A DNA stretch of 45,158 nucleotides from Sphaerobacter sp. (GTDB lineage Bacteria; Chloroflexota; Chloroflexia; Thermomicrobiales; Thermomicrobiaceae): NCBI GenBank assembly GCA_029961075.1, contig JASBVL010000018.1:1-45158 (forward strand), given 5' to 3'. The notes beneath the pieces are model-generated. The model saw only the letters and a program-made list of their open reading frames with translations. It had not been told where the DNA came from and did not search any database. The translations under genes were made by a program, and so were the position numbers. Below, piece by piece: positions 16,770 through 24,111 of the stretch (the stretch's first letter is position 1; each line of letters opens with the position of its first letter).

Positions 16770-17468
16770 ATGGCGACAAGCGGCCTCCGTCCGAAGCTGG
16801 TCCTGTTCGATCTGGACGACACCCTGTGCGATCACCAGGCGTCGCTCCGCCTGCGCCTTCGCATCGCGTTCGAGGCGGCCTGTCGGGGCCTGCCCGGGAT
16901 CGACCTCGACGCGCTGGTCGAGGCGTCGGTCCAGCGCGCGGTGTTCGGGACGGATCACTTCGCGGAGGTCCTGGCGCTGGCCGGCGTGCGGGACCAGGCG
17001 CGGGTGGAGCAGGCGGTCGCGTCCTACGTCAGCGACCGCTATCGCGGGCTGCGGCTCTTTGACGAGGCGCTGGAGGTGGTCGAGGCGGTGCGCCAGTACG
17101 CGCGTGTCGGGCTGATCACTAATGGCCCGAGCGAGATCCAGCGCTCCAAGATCGCGCGGCTGCAGATCGCCCACATCTTCCCCTTCATCCTCGTGTCGGA
17201 GGAGGTCGGGGTCTGGAAGCCGGACCCTGCCATCTTCCACCGCGCGTTGGCGTTGGGGGAGGCGGCGCCGCACGAGGCGGTGTACGTTGGGGACAACCCG
17301 GAGCACGACGTGGCCGGCGCCCAGCGGGCCGGGCTGATCAGCGTCTGGGTCAACCGCACGGGTCGGGATTGGCCCGGGGGGCCGCCGCCCGATTACGTGG
17401 TGGGCAACCTGCGTGAGCTGCTCCCGCTCTTTGGGTTCGGGCCCGTGGCGGGGCACGGGCCGGGCTAG
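16770..17468 (+). CDS. HAD family hydrolase (subfamily IA)
   Basis: This encodes 232 residues. HAD phosphatases hydrolyse phosphate monoesters through an aspartyl-phosphate. Motif I is LFDLDDTLCD, motif II is GLITNGPSE, the motif III lysine lies in EEVGVWKPDPAIF and motif IV is YVGDNPEHDVAGAQRAG. A four-helix cap lies between motifs I and II. The substrate is unknown and could be a sugar phosphate or nucleotide. I prefer the ATG at 16770 because AAGGAG lies seven bases before it. An in-frame GTG at 16728 overlaps the stop of the GNAT gene but has no comparable site. Confidence 0.92.
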   Translation: MATSGLRPKLVLFDLDDTLCDHQASLRLRLRIAFEAACRGLPGIDLDALVEASVQRAVFGTDHFAEVLALAGVRDQARVEQAVASYVSDRYRGLRLFDEALEVVEAVRQYARVGLITNGPSEIQRSKIARLQIAHIFPFILVSEEVGVWKPDPAIFHRALALGEAAPHEAVYVGDNPEHDVAGAQRAGLISVWVNRTGRDWPGGPPPDYVVGNLRELLPLFGFGPVAGHGPG

Positions 17469-17579
17469 GGATCGTGCCGTGCCGGACGGCGCCCTGCGCG
17501 ATGGGGTGACGACGCACCCGCGGGAGGCCACCAGGCGTCGGGAGCGGGCGCGGTGGCACGGGGCGGGTGCCCGGCCATA

Positions 17580-17585
17580 TATAAT
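17580..17585 (+). promoter_or_regulatory. Possible -10 element upstream of ispH
   Basis: TATAAT at 17580-17585 is a perfect consensus -10 in a very GC-rich background. The matching -35 position is poor. It lies about 150 bases before the ispH start, so a leader of that length would be implied. Confidence 0.35.
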
Positions 17586-17734
17586 GGAGCTCAGCGATGG
17601 GCGCCCCGAGGTGGTGACCATCCCCGACACCCGACCCTTATGGCGCTCGGAGCGCCCCGGAGGCGCGCGGGCCAGCGGGATGACGGTCAACTGCTCCCCA
17701 GCGGAGCTGGCCGGAGAGGCGGTTTGACATCGCG

Positions 17735-18688
17735 ATGACGCGACGGATAGTCATGGCGGAGGAGCTTGGATACTGTTGGGGCGTCCGCCGGGCCCTCGAC
17801 ATCATCACCAAGGCTGGCGACCCGAACGATCCGGTCGCGACCATCGGAGACGTGATCCATAACCCGCAGGTGGTGCAGCGACTGAAGGAACGCGGCGTCG
17901 ACACCGCGGACTCGGTGGAGGAGGCTGCGCGGCGCGGGTTCCGTCGCATCGCCATCACCGCTCACGGCGCCGGCCCGGAGCGCGCCCAGCTTGCCCAGCA
18001 GCACGGCCTGGAGCTGATCGATACCACGTGCCCGCTGGTCACTAAGGTGCAGCGGCTGGGACAGAAGCTGGTGCGGCAGGGCTACTTCCTGGTGGTGTAC
18101 GGGGACGCCTTCCACCCCGAGGTGCGCGGGGTGCTCGCCTGGGCCGAGACCTCGCGCGCGGTGGCGGCCAAGCACATTGAGGACCTCCCGTGGAACGCGC
18201 CGCGGGGCTCGACCGACCCGGAGGCGAAGGTGCCGCCGCGCAAGGTCGCGGTCGTCTCGCAGACGACGAAGAACGTCGACGAATTCCTGGCCTTCGTCAC
18301 CGCCCTGACGTCCATGGTGGCGCGCGACGGGGGTGAGCTCCGCGTCTGCAACACGATCTGCGAACCGACCTCGGAGCGACAGGATGCGCTCCGCCGGCTG
18401 GCGGCGGAGGCGGACCTGATCCTCGCCATCGGTGGCAAGAAGAGCTCCAACACAGCCCGGCTGGCCGAGGTGGGACAGAGCCTGGGCGTGCCGAGCTACC
18501 ACATCGAGAGCGAGGCCGAGATCCAGCTGGCCTGGCTCGACGGGGTCGAGGTCGTGGGCGTGACGGCCGGCGCGTCGACGCCGGACGACGTGATCGAGAG
18601 CGTGGTGCAGTGGCTGGTGGCGCAGGGATTCGCCCCGCCCGAGGGTGGCATCCGCGCTCGCGACCTGGACGATGTGCCGGCATTCTAG
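17735..18688 (+). CDS. ispH: 4-hydroxy-3-methylbut-2-enyl diphosphate reductase (IspH)
   Basis: This encodes 317 residues. The enzyme makes IPP and DMAPP in the last step of the MEP isoprenoid pathway and carries a 4Fe-4S cluster. The three cluster cysteines are visible: Cys14 in LGYCWGVRRA, Cys99 in IDTTCPLVTK and Cys209 in CNTICEPTSERQ. Conserved IHNPQVVQRL, THxT-like QTTKN, GGKKSSNT and GVTAGASTPDDVIE are present. An insertion of about 20 residues near 150-170 (WNAPRGSTDPEAKVPPRK) resembles the longer bacterial variants. The start is the ATG at 17735. No other MEP gene is nearby. Confidence 0.97.
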   Translation: MTRRIVMAEELGYCWGVRRALDIITKAGDPNDPVATIGDVIHNPQVVQRLKERGVDTADSVEEAARRGFRRIAITAHGAGPERAQLAQQHGLELIDTTCPLVTKVQRLGQKLVRQGYFLVVYGDAFHPEVRGVLAWAETSRAVAAKHIEDLPWNAPRGSTDPEAKVPPRKVAVVSQTTKNVDEFLAFVTALTSMVARDGGELRVCNTICEPTSERQDALRRLAAEADLILAIGGKKSSNTARLAEVGQSLGVPSYHIESEAEIQLAWLDGVEVVGVTAGASTPDDVIESVVQWLVAQGFAPPEGGIRARDLDDVPAF

Positions 18689-18802
18689 TGGCCGGGGCGG
18701 CCACACGGGGCACGGCATGCGATCGATCCGGCGGCTCGCACGGGCCGCCGTCTTGTGTCAGTGCTGCCGCCCCGCGCGGGCGGTGGGTCGGGAGGAGCGG
18801 TG

Positions 18803-19546
18803 ATGGCGGACCGAACCCAACCTGCCGCAGACATCGCCGAGCCGGTAGCCGGGGGGGCACACCGCAGGGTGGCAGCGCCACCGACCCAGCAGCGTCGCGG
18901 GCGGCTCTTCCTGCTCGTGGCGGCCACGGCGCTGATCGGCTACCTGTCGCTGCTGGCCGTGGTGCGCTCCAACCGATCTCTCCAGGCCGACATCGCCGCT
19001 ACTGCCCGCATCCAGCGCACGGATCACCCGCTGCTGGCCCGGGCCATGTATGCCGTCAGTTGGTTCGGGTTCCGCCCGCAGAGCCTGATGCTTCCCGCCG
19101 CGACGATCGTCGGAGCCTGGCTGCTCCGCTTCCGTCGGGAGAGCCTCTTCCTGGTCGCCGCCTGGGGAGCGAGCTTCCTGAGCTTCACGACCAAGCTCAT
19201 CGTCCAGCGCCCGCGCCCGGACAACACGGTCTTCCGCGTCGTCGAGGCGAACATCCGGGACTCCAGCTTCCCGAGCGGGCACACGCTGCACTACGTGGCC
19301 TTCTGGGGCTTCGTCTGCTACCTCGTCGTCACCCACGTGACGAACCGGGTCGTGCGCTGGGTCACGGCCGGCTTCATCGGGACGCTGGCGGCGCTGATTG
19401 GGCCGTCCCGCATCTATCTTGGGCATCACTGGCTGACCGACGTCCTGGCCTCGTACCTGCTGGGCCTGGCGTATCTGCTGGGGCTGGTCGCCGTCTATCA
19501 GTGGGTCCGGAGCTGGGGTTGCGCCCGTGATGGGCGGGGTGGGTAG
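18803..19546 (+). CDS. PAP2 superfamily phosphatase (membrane)
   Basis: This encodes 247 residues with about six membrane segments. The phosphatase motifs are complete: K131LIVQRPRP, PSGH at 157-160 and SRIYLGHHWLTD at 202-213 with the nucleophilic and acid histidines. Such enzymes dephosphorylate phosphatidic acid, undecaprenyl diphosphate or similar lipids at the outer face of the membrane. I chose the ATG at 18803, which has GGAGGAG about seven bases upstream. It overlaps the next gene, a glycerophosphodiesterase, by 20 bases, so both probably act in lipid turnover. Confidence 0.92.
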   Translation: MADRTQPAADIAEPVAGGAHRRVAAPPTQQRRGRLFLLVAATALIGYLSLLAVVRSNRSLQADIAATARIQRTDHPLLARAMYAVSWFGFRPQSLMLPAATIVGAWLLRFRRESLFLVAAWGASFLSFTTKLIVQRPRPDNTVFRVVEANIRDSSFPSGHTLHYVAFWGFVCYLVVTHVTNRVVRWVTAGFIGTLAALIGPSRIYLGHHWLTDVLASYLLGLAYLLGLVAVYQWVRSWGCARDGRGG

Positions 19547-20327
19547 CCCGCGCGAGCGGACGCCTCCCGGCGGCGACTGGCTCGACGTCGGCCGGCCGCT
19601 GCTGATCGCCCACCGGGGCGGCCAGCGCGGCGAGCGGGAGAACACGGCCGCGGCTTTCGCCCAGGCCGCGGCGCTGGGTGTCGACATACTGGAGTGCGAC
19701 GTCCGCCGCACGGCGGACGGTGCGCTCGTCCTCATCCACGACGCGCACGTCCTCGTCGGCGGACGCCGCCGCGCGGTGGCCGCGACCACGCTCGCCGAGC
19801 TGCGCGCGGCGCTGCCCGAGCTCCTCACCCTCGACGAGTTCCTGGCAGGCTTCGGCGGCGCGCAGCCGATCAATCTCGACCTCAAGGCGACCGGGTTCGA
19901 GGCGGAGGTGGCGGATGCCCTGCGGCGGCATGACGCCGTCGCCCGGGTGCTGGTGTCGAGCGTCCACGCCTGGAGCCTGCGCCGGCTCCGGCGTACGCTG
20001 CCCGAGCTGCGCGTGGGGCTCTCCCGCGGGCATCTCGCCTCCCGTCCACGCGGCCGCGCGCTGCAGACGGCGGCGGTGTGGTGGCTGCGGCTGACGCTCC
20101 TCCCGGCCGTGCTGCCGGCGCGCTGGCTCGCGGGCGCGAGGGCAGTGATGCTTCAGCACCGGGTGGTGACCCCCTGGCTGGTGCGCGCCCTGCGTTGGCG
20201 GGGGCACCGGGTCTTCGCCTGGACGGTCGACGACCCGGCGGAGGCCGCCCGGGTGGTGCGCGCGGGGGTCGATGGCATCGCCAGCAACGTCCCGTGGGTC
20301 GTCCGCCCCGCCATCGACGGCCCGTAG
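19527..20327 (+). CDS. Glycerophosphodiester phosphodiesterase
   Basis: This encodes 266 residues. It hydrolyses glycerophosphodiesters to glycerol-3-phosphate and an alcohol. The GDPD hallmarks are AHRGGQRGERENT near 28-40, the metal and acid-base residues in DILECDVRRTADG and LIHDA, DLKATG in the mid barrel and the closing FAWTVDDPAEAARVVRAGVDG. There is no signal peptide, so a cytoplasmic site is likely. An arginine-rich amphipathic stretch (residues 170-205) is unusual for small members and might contact the membrane. It starts at GTG 19527 (or ATG 19530) inside the end of the PAP2 gene. Confidence 0.93.
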   Translation: MMGGVGSPRERTPPGGDWLDVGRPLLIAHRGGQRGERENTAAAFAQAAALGVDILECDVRRTADGALVLIHDAHVLVGGRRRAVAATTLAELRAALPELLTLDEFLAGFGGAQPINLDLKATGFEAEVADALRRHDAVARVLVSSVHAWSLRRLRRTLPELRVGLSRGHLASRPRGRALQTAAVWWLRLTLLPAVLPARWLAGARAVMLQHRVVTPWLVRALRWRGHRVFAWTVDDPAEAARVVRAGVDGIASNVPWVVRPAIDGP

Positions 20328-20491
20328 GGGGCGGAGCGCGGACAACGGAGCACCGGGCGATGGCAGGCACACCGGCCCACGCTGCCGGCCGCCGCCGGCG
20401 CGCTCGGCTGCGCGCGGGGCGGCGGGGCGTGCCCGGTCCGGGCCAAGCGGCCCGAAGCGGGAGGAGCGGCGCGACGGGTGACAGACCTCCG

Positions 20492-20520
20492 CGCGGGAGG
20501 GCACAAGGCCCTCCCCTACC
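20492..20520 (-). repeat. REP arm, variant subtype (inverted)
   Basis: Read on the minus strand this begins GGTAGGGGAGGGCCTTGTGC and differs from the arm at 7636-7664 by one base. A decayed partner (GCGGGAGGGCACATGGCCCA) follows at about 20544-20563. The surrounding 298-base gap from 20328 to 20625 otherwise shows nothing. Confidence 0.75.
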
Positions 20521-20625
20521 GGATAGGGTCCCCGCGGGGCGGTGCGGGAGGGCACATGGCCCACCCCGACCACACCGCGGCGCCGACGCCGGCGCGCAGG
20601 GCGGCGGGGGCGCAGCAGCCGGGTG

Positions 20626-21114
20626 TCAGGCGCGATCGGCCTTCACCATGACGTCGGCCAGCCGGCGAGCAACCTCTTCCAGGAGCTCCTGGTCCGCGGC
20701 GCCGAAGGCGTTCAGGTGATTCGCGTCGACGTCGATCTCGCCGAGCACGCGATCCCCCGCGATGATCGGGACGACGATCTCCGCGCGCGTCTCGGCGAAG
20801 CACTCCAGATAGCGGGGGTTCCGCGCGACGTCCGGGACGATGATCGACTCACCGGTTGCGGCGGCGTAGCCGCAGATCCCCTCGCCGACCGGGATGCGCA
20901 CGTGCCGGGTCGGGGCCGGGCCGCACCAAGCCGCCAGGACCAGTTCGTCGCCCTCCACCAGGTAGATCCCGGCCCAGGTGTAGTGCGGGAGTGTCGCCGT
21001 CAGGGCGGCGCAGACGCCATCGAAGAGCGCCAGCAGGCTCTCGGTCTGCCGGAAGAGGCTGTTGAGGCGCTCGCGCACGGTCGCGTAGGGGTCGACGCCC
21101 TTGTAGGTGGTCAT
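20626..21114 (-). CDS. GAF domain protein, free methionine-R-sulfoxide reductase-like
   Basis: This encodes 162 residues, essentially a single GAF domain. The order YTWAGIYLVEGDELVLAAWC, IPVGEGICGYAAATGESIIV, DVARNP, AEIVVPIIAGDRVLGEIDVD and FGAADQELLEEVARRL closely follows fRMsr enzymes, which reduce free Met-R-sulfoxide. Of the three family cysteines, the one in GEGICG and the one in YLECF are present. The first position (the PAC-R-I segment of the family) reads APTRHVRI and lacks its cysteine. Another cysteine in AAWCGPAP may substitute. It could be an active reductase with altered disulfide chemistry or a ligand-binding GAF protein. The ATG is at 21114. Confidence 0.82.
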   Translation of the reverse strand: MTTYKGVDPYATVRERLNSLFRQTESLLALFDGVCAALTATLPHYTWAGIYLVEGDELVLAAWCGPAPTRHVRIPVGEGICGYAAATGESIIVPDVARNPRYLECFAETRAEIVVPIIAGDRVLGEIDVDANHLNAFGAADQELLEEVARRLADVMVKADRA

Positions 21115-21205
21115 GCTGCCTCCTGAGCGCGATGCCGGGGACGGCCCGGCCGCGGGGCATCGTGGTGCAAGTGTAGCCCGTCCCGGGCGTCCAGGGGGCG
21201 CGTCC

Positions 21206-22933
21206 CTACCGTGTTGGCGGAGGCTCGCCGTAGCGCCACTCGTAGTAGTGGCGGCCGACGTTGCCCATCTCGATCTGCCAGCCGGGCGGATTGGCGGGCG
21301 TGTAGGTCAGGAGGCGCCGCTCGAAGGCCTGGATGAGCACCCACTGCGGGCTGCCCTGGACGCGGGCCCGCACCCAGTACGGCTCGGTGATCGGGCGGCC
21401 GACGACGTAGGTGGCCTGCCACGGCTGCGCGGCCAGCCAGTCGTGGAACACGCGCGCCACGTTGTGCCCGGTCACCTCGTCGTAGGCCGCCAGGGTCGTG
21501 TACCCTGCCAGGGATGGCTCCGTGCCGACGGCGCCCGATTGGTGGAGGGTTTCCCGGACGGCCGCGCCGATACGCTTGGGGGCACGGTGATCGCCCGCCA
21601 CGGTCGCCACGCCGCGCAGCGCGGCGTAGGTGGGCGCGTCCGGGTTCTGCGGCGCGGGGTCCCCGGCGACGGGCACGTTCGCCGGGCCGACCGGTTGGAA
21701 CCGGGCGTCGCCGACCTGGACCTCCCCGCGGATCATGTCGCGGACCAGCAAGCCGCTGGTCACAAACCAGGGGCTGCTGCGATCGCCGGCGGGATTGGTG
21801 ATCTCCATCCGGGCCTTGTCGAAGTAGTAGACCTGCCGCGTCCCGCCGGGTGCTTCGACGTACGGCTCGCGGGGCGCGGCGAAGGTGTCGGGGCCCCACA
21901 GCCAGGTGCGACCGTCGATGCCCGTGCCGACCAACCCATCGGTCGCCTGCCAGAGCTGGCGCACGGCGGGGTCCGCCGTCGCGACACCCGCGGGGGGCGG
22001 CGCGACCGGCAGGCCGCGGCTCAGGCGCTCGCCGTCGCCGCTGGCCGTGCGGAAGGACCAGGTGCGCGTGAAGGGGGCGCCGTCGAGCTGGCCCTCGACG
22101 GTGACGGTGTAGGTCGTGCCCGGCTGGAGCGGGCTGGTGGCCGCGATCATGAACGTGCGCCGGGTCAGCCAGCCGTTGCCGGTCTGGGCGATGACGGGCA
22201 CGGGCTGCCCGCCGGCCGTGAGCGTGGCGCGCGTGAAGACGACGGTGCCCCGTCCGTGGTACTTGAGGGTGATCGGGTATCCGACCGGGTAGCTCGCGCC
22301 CGGGAAGGGGTTGGGGGCCTCACCCCAGAACTTGAGGCCGACGCCGGTGGTGCCGTCCGGCGGCCAGGCGACCCACTCCGGCGTGGCCGTGTCGCTCCAG
22401 GTGGGCGCGCCGACGTTGATCACCTCGATGCGGACCTTGCCGTCGTTGACCGCGCCGAAGCCGATGTCGGTGTAGCGCGGGTCGATCAGGGTGAGCCGAT
22501 GGTTGATGGTGGCGATGAACCAGTCGACGCTGGCGGCCATCGACCCGCTCAGCCCGATGTTCTCGTTCACCCAGCCGGTGTAGCCCGCGGCGCGAGCACG
22601 GTCCTGCATGTCCGCGCCGGTGAAGCCGGGCCGCCCCGGCTGCTCCTGGTGCAGCCCCATCCCGGCCAGGGACGGGTCGCCCGCGTTGAGCTGGTAGTAG
22701 CGGGCGTGGGAGGACGCCGCGGCATCCAGGGCTGGGTGGCGTCTCATCGGGGGGAGGCCAAGCCAGGCCCGATAGGTGTTGATCGTGGCGAGGACGTCGT
22801 CGAACGGGTCGGCCGCGGCTGCGGGCGGGGAGACGGAGAGCGCGGGCAGGACGATGATGAGCAGGGTGAGCACGAGGCCGAGCAGATGCCGCGGACGGGG
22901 TCCGCGCGGCTGAGCGGCTCCGGGCGGTGTCAT
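21206..22933 (-). CDS. Secreted CAP/SCP-domain protein with repeated C-terminal module
   Basis: This encodes 575 residues. Residues 1-41 form a signal peptide (basic start, HLLGLVLTLLIIVLPALSV, AAAA). A CAP domain covers about 43-175: INTYRAWLGLPPM, SSHARYY (His76), NENIGLSG (Glu124) and NHR (His145), the usual metal or acid residues. A beta-sandwich-like segment follows (about 205-297, ending TRTWSFRTA). The rest carries two copies of a module also found in the amidase at 34139-36232: one near 320-400 (RQLW..DGL..., QVYYFDKARMEI) and one near 487-568 (GHNVARVFHDWL, TEPYW, IQAFERRLLTYTP, MGNVGRHYY). Function is unknown and a cell-surface role is likely. The ATG at 22933 follows GAAGGG. Confidence 0.88.
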   Translation of the reverse strand: MTPPGAAQPRGPRPRHLLGLVLTLLIIVLPALSVSPPAAAADPFDDVLATINTYRAWLGLPPMRRHPALDAAASSHARYYQLNAGDPSLAGMGLHQEQPGRPGFTGADMQDRARAAGYTGWVNENIGLSGSMAASVDWFIATINHRLTLIDPRYTDIGFGAVNDGKVRIEVINVGAPTWSDTATPEWVAWPPDGTTGVGLKFWGEAPNPFPGASYPVGYPITLKYHGRGTVVFTRATLTAGGQPVPVIAQTGNGWLTRRTFMIAATSPLQPGTTYTVTVEGQLDGAPFTRTWSFRTASGDGERLSRGLPVAPPPAGVATADPAVRQLWQATDGLVGTGIDGRTWLWGPDTFAAPREPYVEAPGGTRQVYYFDKARMEITNPAGDRSSPWFVTSGLLVRDMIRGEVQVGDARFQPVGPANVPVAGDPAPQNPDAPTYAALRGVATVAGDHRAPKRIGAAVRETLHQSGAVGTEPSLAGYTTLAAYDEVTGHNVARVFHDWLAAQPWQATYVVGRPITEPYWVRARVQGSPQWVLIQAFERRLLTYTPANPPGWQIEMGNVGRHYYEWRYGEPPPTR

Positions 22934-22965
22934 ACGGGTCCCTTCCCCGTGGTTCGCGGAAAGAC

Positions 22966-23002
22966 GGTGGCGGCCCGACCCGACCAGGGTCGGGCCGCCA
23001 CC
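22966..23002 (-). promoter_or_regulatory. Strong hairpin in the leader of the CAP protein gene
   Basis: GGTGGCGGCCCGACCC at 22966-22981 pairs perfectly with 22987-23002, giving a 16-bp stem and a five-base loop. On the minus strand it is followed by GTCTTTCC and ends about 33 bases before the start codon. It may be an attenuator, an mRNA-stabilising 5' hairpin or a leftover terminator. I cannot tell which. Confidence 0.5.
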
Positions 23003-23109
23003 GCCGCCTGTGTCCCCACATACCGTACAACGCGCCAGCGTGCCAACGGTATCGGCTGTTGGTCCCAACCGGCCCCTGATCGCTGTGGCCTGCCTCCGCC
23101 CGCGACCGA

Positions 23110-23138
23110 TTGCCGCGGTGAGGCCGGCTTGGTATACC
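23110..23138 (+). promoter_or_regulatory. Candidate sigma-70 promoter for the GlsB-like gene
   Basis: TTGCCG at 23110-23115, a 17-base spacer and TATACC at 23133-23138 with an extended TGG before it form the best promoter pair I see in the window. It lies about 58 bases before the ATG at 23196. Confidence 0.5.
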
Positions 23139-23195
23139 TGTCATCGCTACCGCATGGTGCCGGTCGGCATAGGAGTGAGTGAGGAAGCGGCACAC

Positions 23196-23522
23196 ATGGG
23201 TCTGCTGGCAGGACTCCTCGTCGCGTTGATCGTGCTGATAATTCTGATCAAGGTGACCTACACGCTGATCGGGTTGGTGTTCACGCTGTTCGTGGCGGGG
23301 CTGATCGGCTTCCTGGCGGGCTATCTCGTCCCCGGGCGGATGCCGTACGGCTGGCTGGGCGCGATCGTGGCCGGGCTGCTCGGGAGCTGGCTCGGCACGC
23401 TGCTGATCGGCAGCATCCCGCCGCACATCGGCGGGATCGCCGTCATTCCCGCGATCGTCGGCGCCGCCATCCTGGCCTTCGCGGCGCGGCTCGTGGGCAG
23501 CGTCACCGGGGGGCGGCTGTAG
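23196..23522 (+). CDS. Small GlsB/YeaQ/YmgE-like membrane protein
   Basis: This encodes 108 residues, almost wholly hydrophobic, with about four helices. The glycine-rich pattern GFLAGYLVPGRMPYGWLGAI and VAGLLGSWLGTLLIG is characteristic of the GlsB/YeaQ/YmgE stress-related membrane protein family (transglycosylase-associated in name only). These proteins sit in the cytoplasmic membrane and have no known catalytic activity. The ATG at 23196 has GAGGAAG eight bases upstream. It is divergent from the CAP protein gene. Confidence 0.85.
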   Translation: MGLLAGLLVALIVLIILIKVTYTLIGLVFTLFVAGLIGFLAGYLVPGRMPYGWLGAIVAGLLGSWLGTLLIGSIPPHIGGIAVIPAIVGAAILAFAARLVGSVTGGRL

Positions 23523-23531
23523 GGGGTGCGG

Positions 23532-23678
23532 CCCTCACCCCCGGCCCCTCTCCCAACTTTGGGAGAGGGGAGCATTACGAACCACGGAATGCGCGATACG
23601 CAACGCACAACACGTTTGACGTATGACGCACAACGTTTCCCCTCTCCCAGGATTGGGAGAGGGGGTAGGGGGTGAGGG
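23532..23678. repeat. Double-hairpin interspersed repeat of a second family
   Basis: The left part begins CCCTCACCCCCGGCCCCTCT and contains the hairpin CTCTCCCAACTTTGGGAGAG. The right part contains CTCTCCCAGGATTGGGAGAG and ends GGGGTGAGGG, so the whole is an imperfect inverted repeat of two hairpins around a spacer of about 70 bases with short direct motifs (CGCACAAC). It follows the GlsB-like gene and could end its transcript. A related hairpin lies at 36982-37012. Confidence 0.75.
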
Positions 23679-23737
23679 TCGGGTCTGCCCCGCGTTGACC
23701 GGGGGGACGCCAGACTGGTAACCTTCTAGCGATACTG

Positions 23738-24027
23738 GAACGGCTGCGACGGAAACGAGTACGCGGGCTGTCGGCCCAGCGAGTCCGGGTCTGGTGGGAG
23801 CCGGATGCGTCGGACGCCCGCGGAAAATCCTTCCCGAGCCGCCACCCGAACGGCGACGCGGTCGCCTAGTAGACGTGGCCGGAGTCGTCACCCGTTAGCG
23901 TGACGGAGATGTGGCGCCGCGAACCCGCAGGGGACGTGGGCCGCGTCTCGCTGAGTGGGCCCGCCTGCGCGGGCCAACTGAGGTGGTACCGCGGGTCAAC
24001 CCCGTCCTCATGCGAGGACGGGGTTTT
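23738..24027 (+). promoter_or_regulatory. T-box riboswitch of ileS, specifier AUC
   Basis: This is a complete T-box leader. The Stem I base pairs CGGCT (23741-23745) with AGCCG (23837-23841). ACGAGTACGCGG near 23755-23765 is the AGTA loop-E-type motif. The distal part is GCGAGTCCGGGTCTGGTGGG with the GGTG loop. The specifier reads AUC at 23827-23829 just before CTTCCCGAGCCGC, matching tRNA(Ile). The T-box TGAGGTGGTACCGCGG at 23979-23994 has TGGTACC, whose TGGT pairs with the uncharged ACCA end. Low charging of tRNA(Ile) should favour the antiterminator and ileS transcription. Confidence 0.92.
23998..24027 (+). terminator. Rho-independent terminator of the ileS T-box
   Basis: CCCCGTCCTC at 24000-24009 pairs perfectly with GAGGACGGGG at 24014-24023 around a four-base loop. 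The stem extends by two A-T pairs and TTTT follows. The 5' side lies just after the T-box sequence. This is the expected terminator that competes with the antiterminator. Confidence 0.92.
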
Positions 24028-24111
24028 GTCCATGGGATGCGTGGGAGATCGAGGATAACACCGCGCCGGGAGCGCGACCACCGGCGCGGAGGTGAAGCAG
24101 GAGGGTCGGCC

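Larger units (their letters stand above)
23523..24111. other. Intergenic region: repeat plus T-box leader
   Basis: This 589-base gap has no gene. Its left part is the double-hairpin repeat and its right part is the ileS T-box leader, both listed separately. About 60 bases between them (23679-23737) must contain the ileS promoter, but I cannot place it firmly. Confidence 0.7.

Noticed and set aside
17723..17730. TTGACA just before the ispH start, as a -35 box
   Set aside because: It lies within ten bases of the start codon, so a promoter using it would start transcription inside the gene.
21107..23182. Open frame of 691 codons on the plus strand, opposite the CAP protein gene
   Set aside because: There is no recognisable motif, and the opposite strand carries a clear signal peptide and CAP domain.
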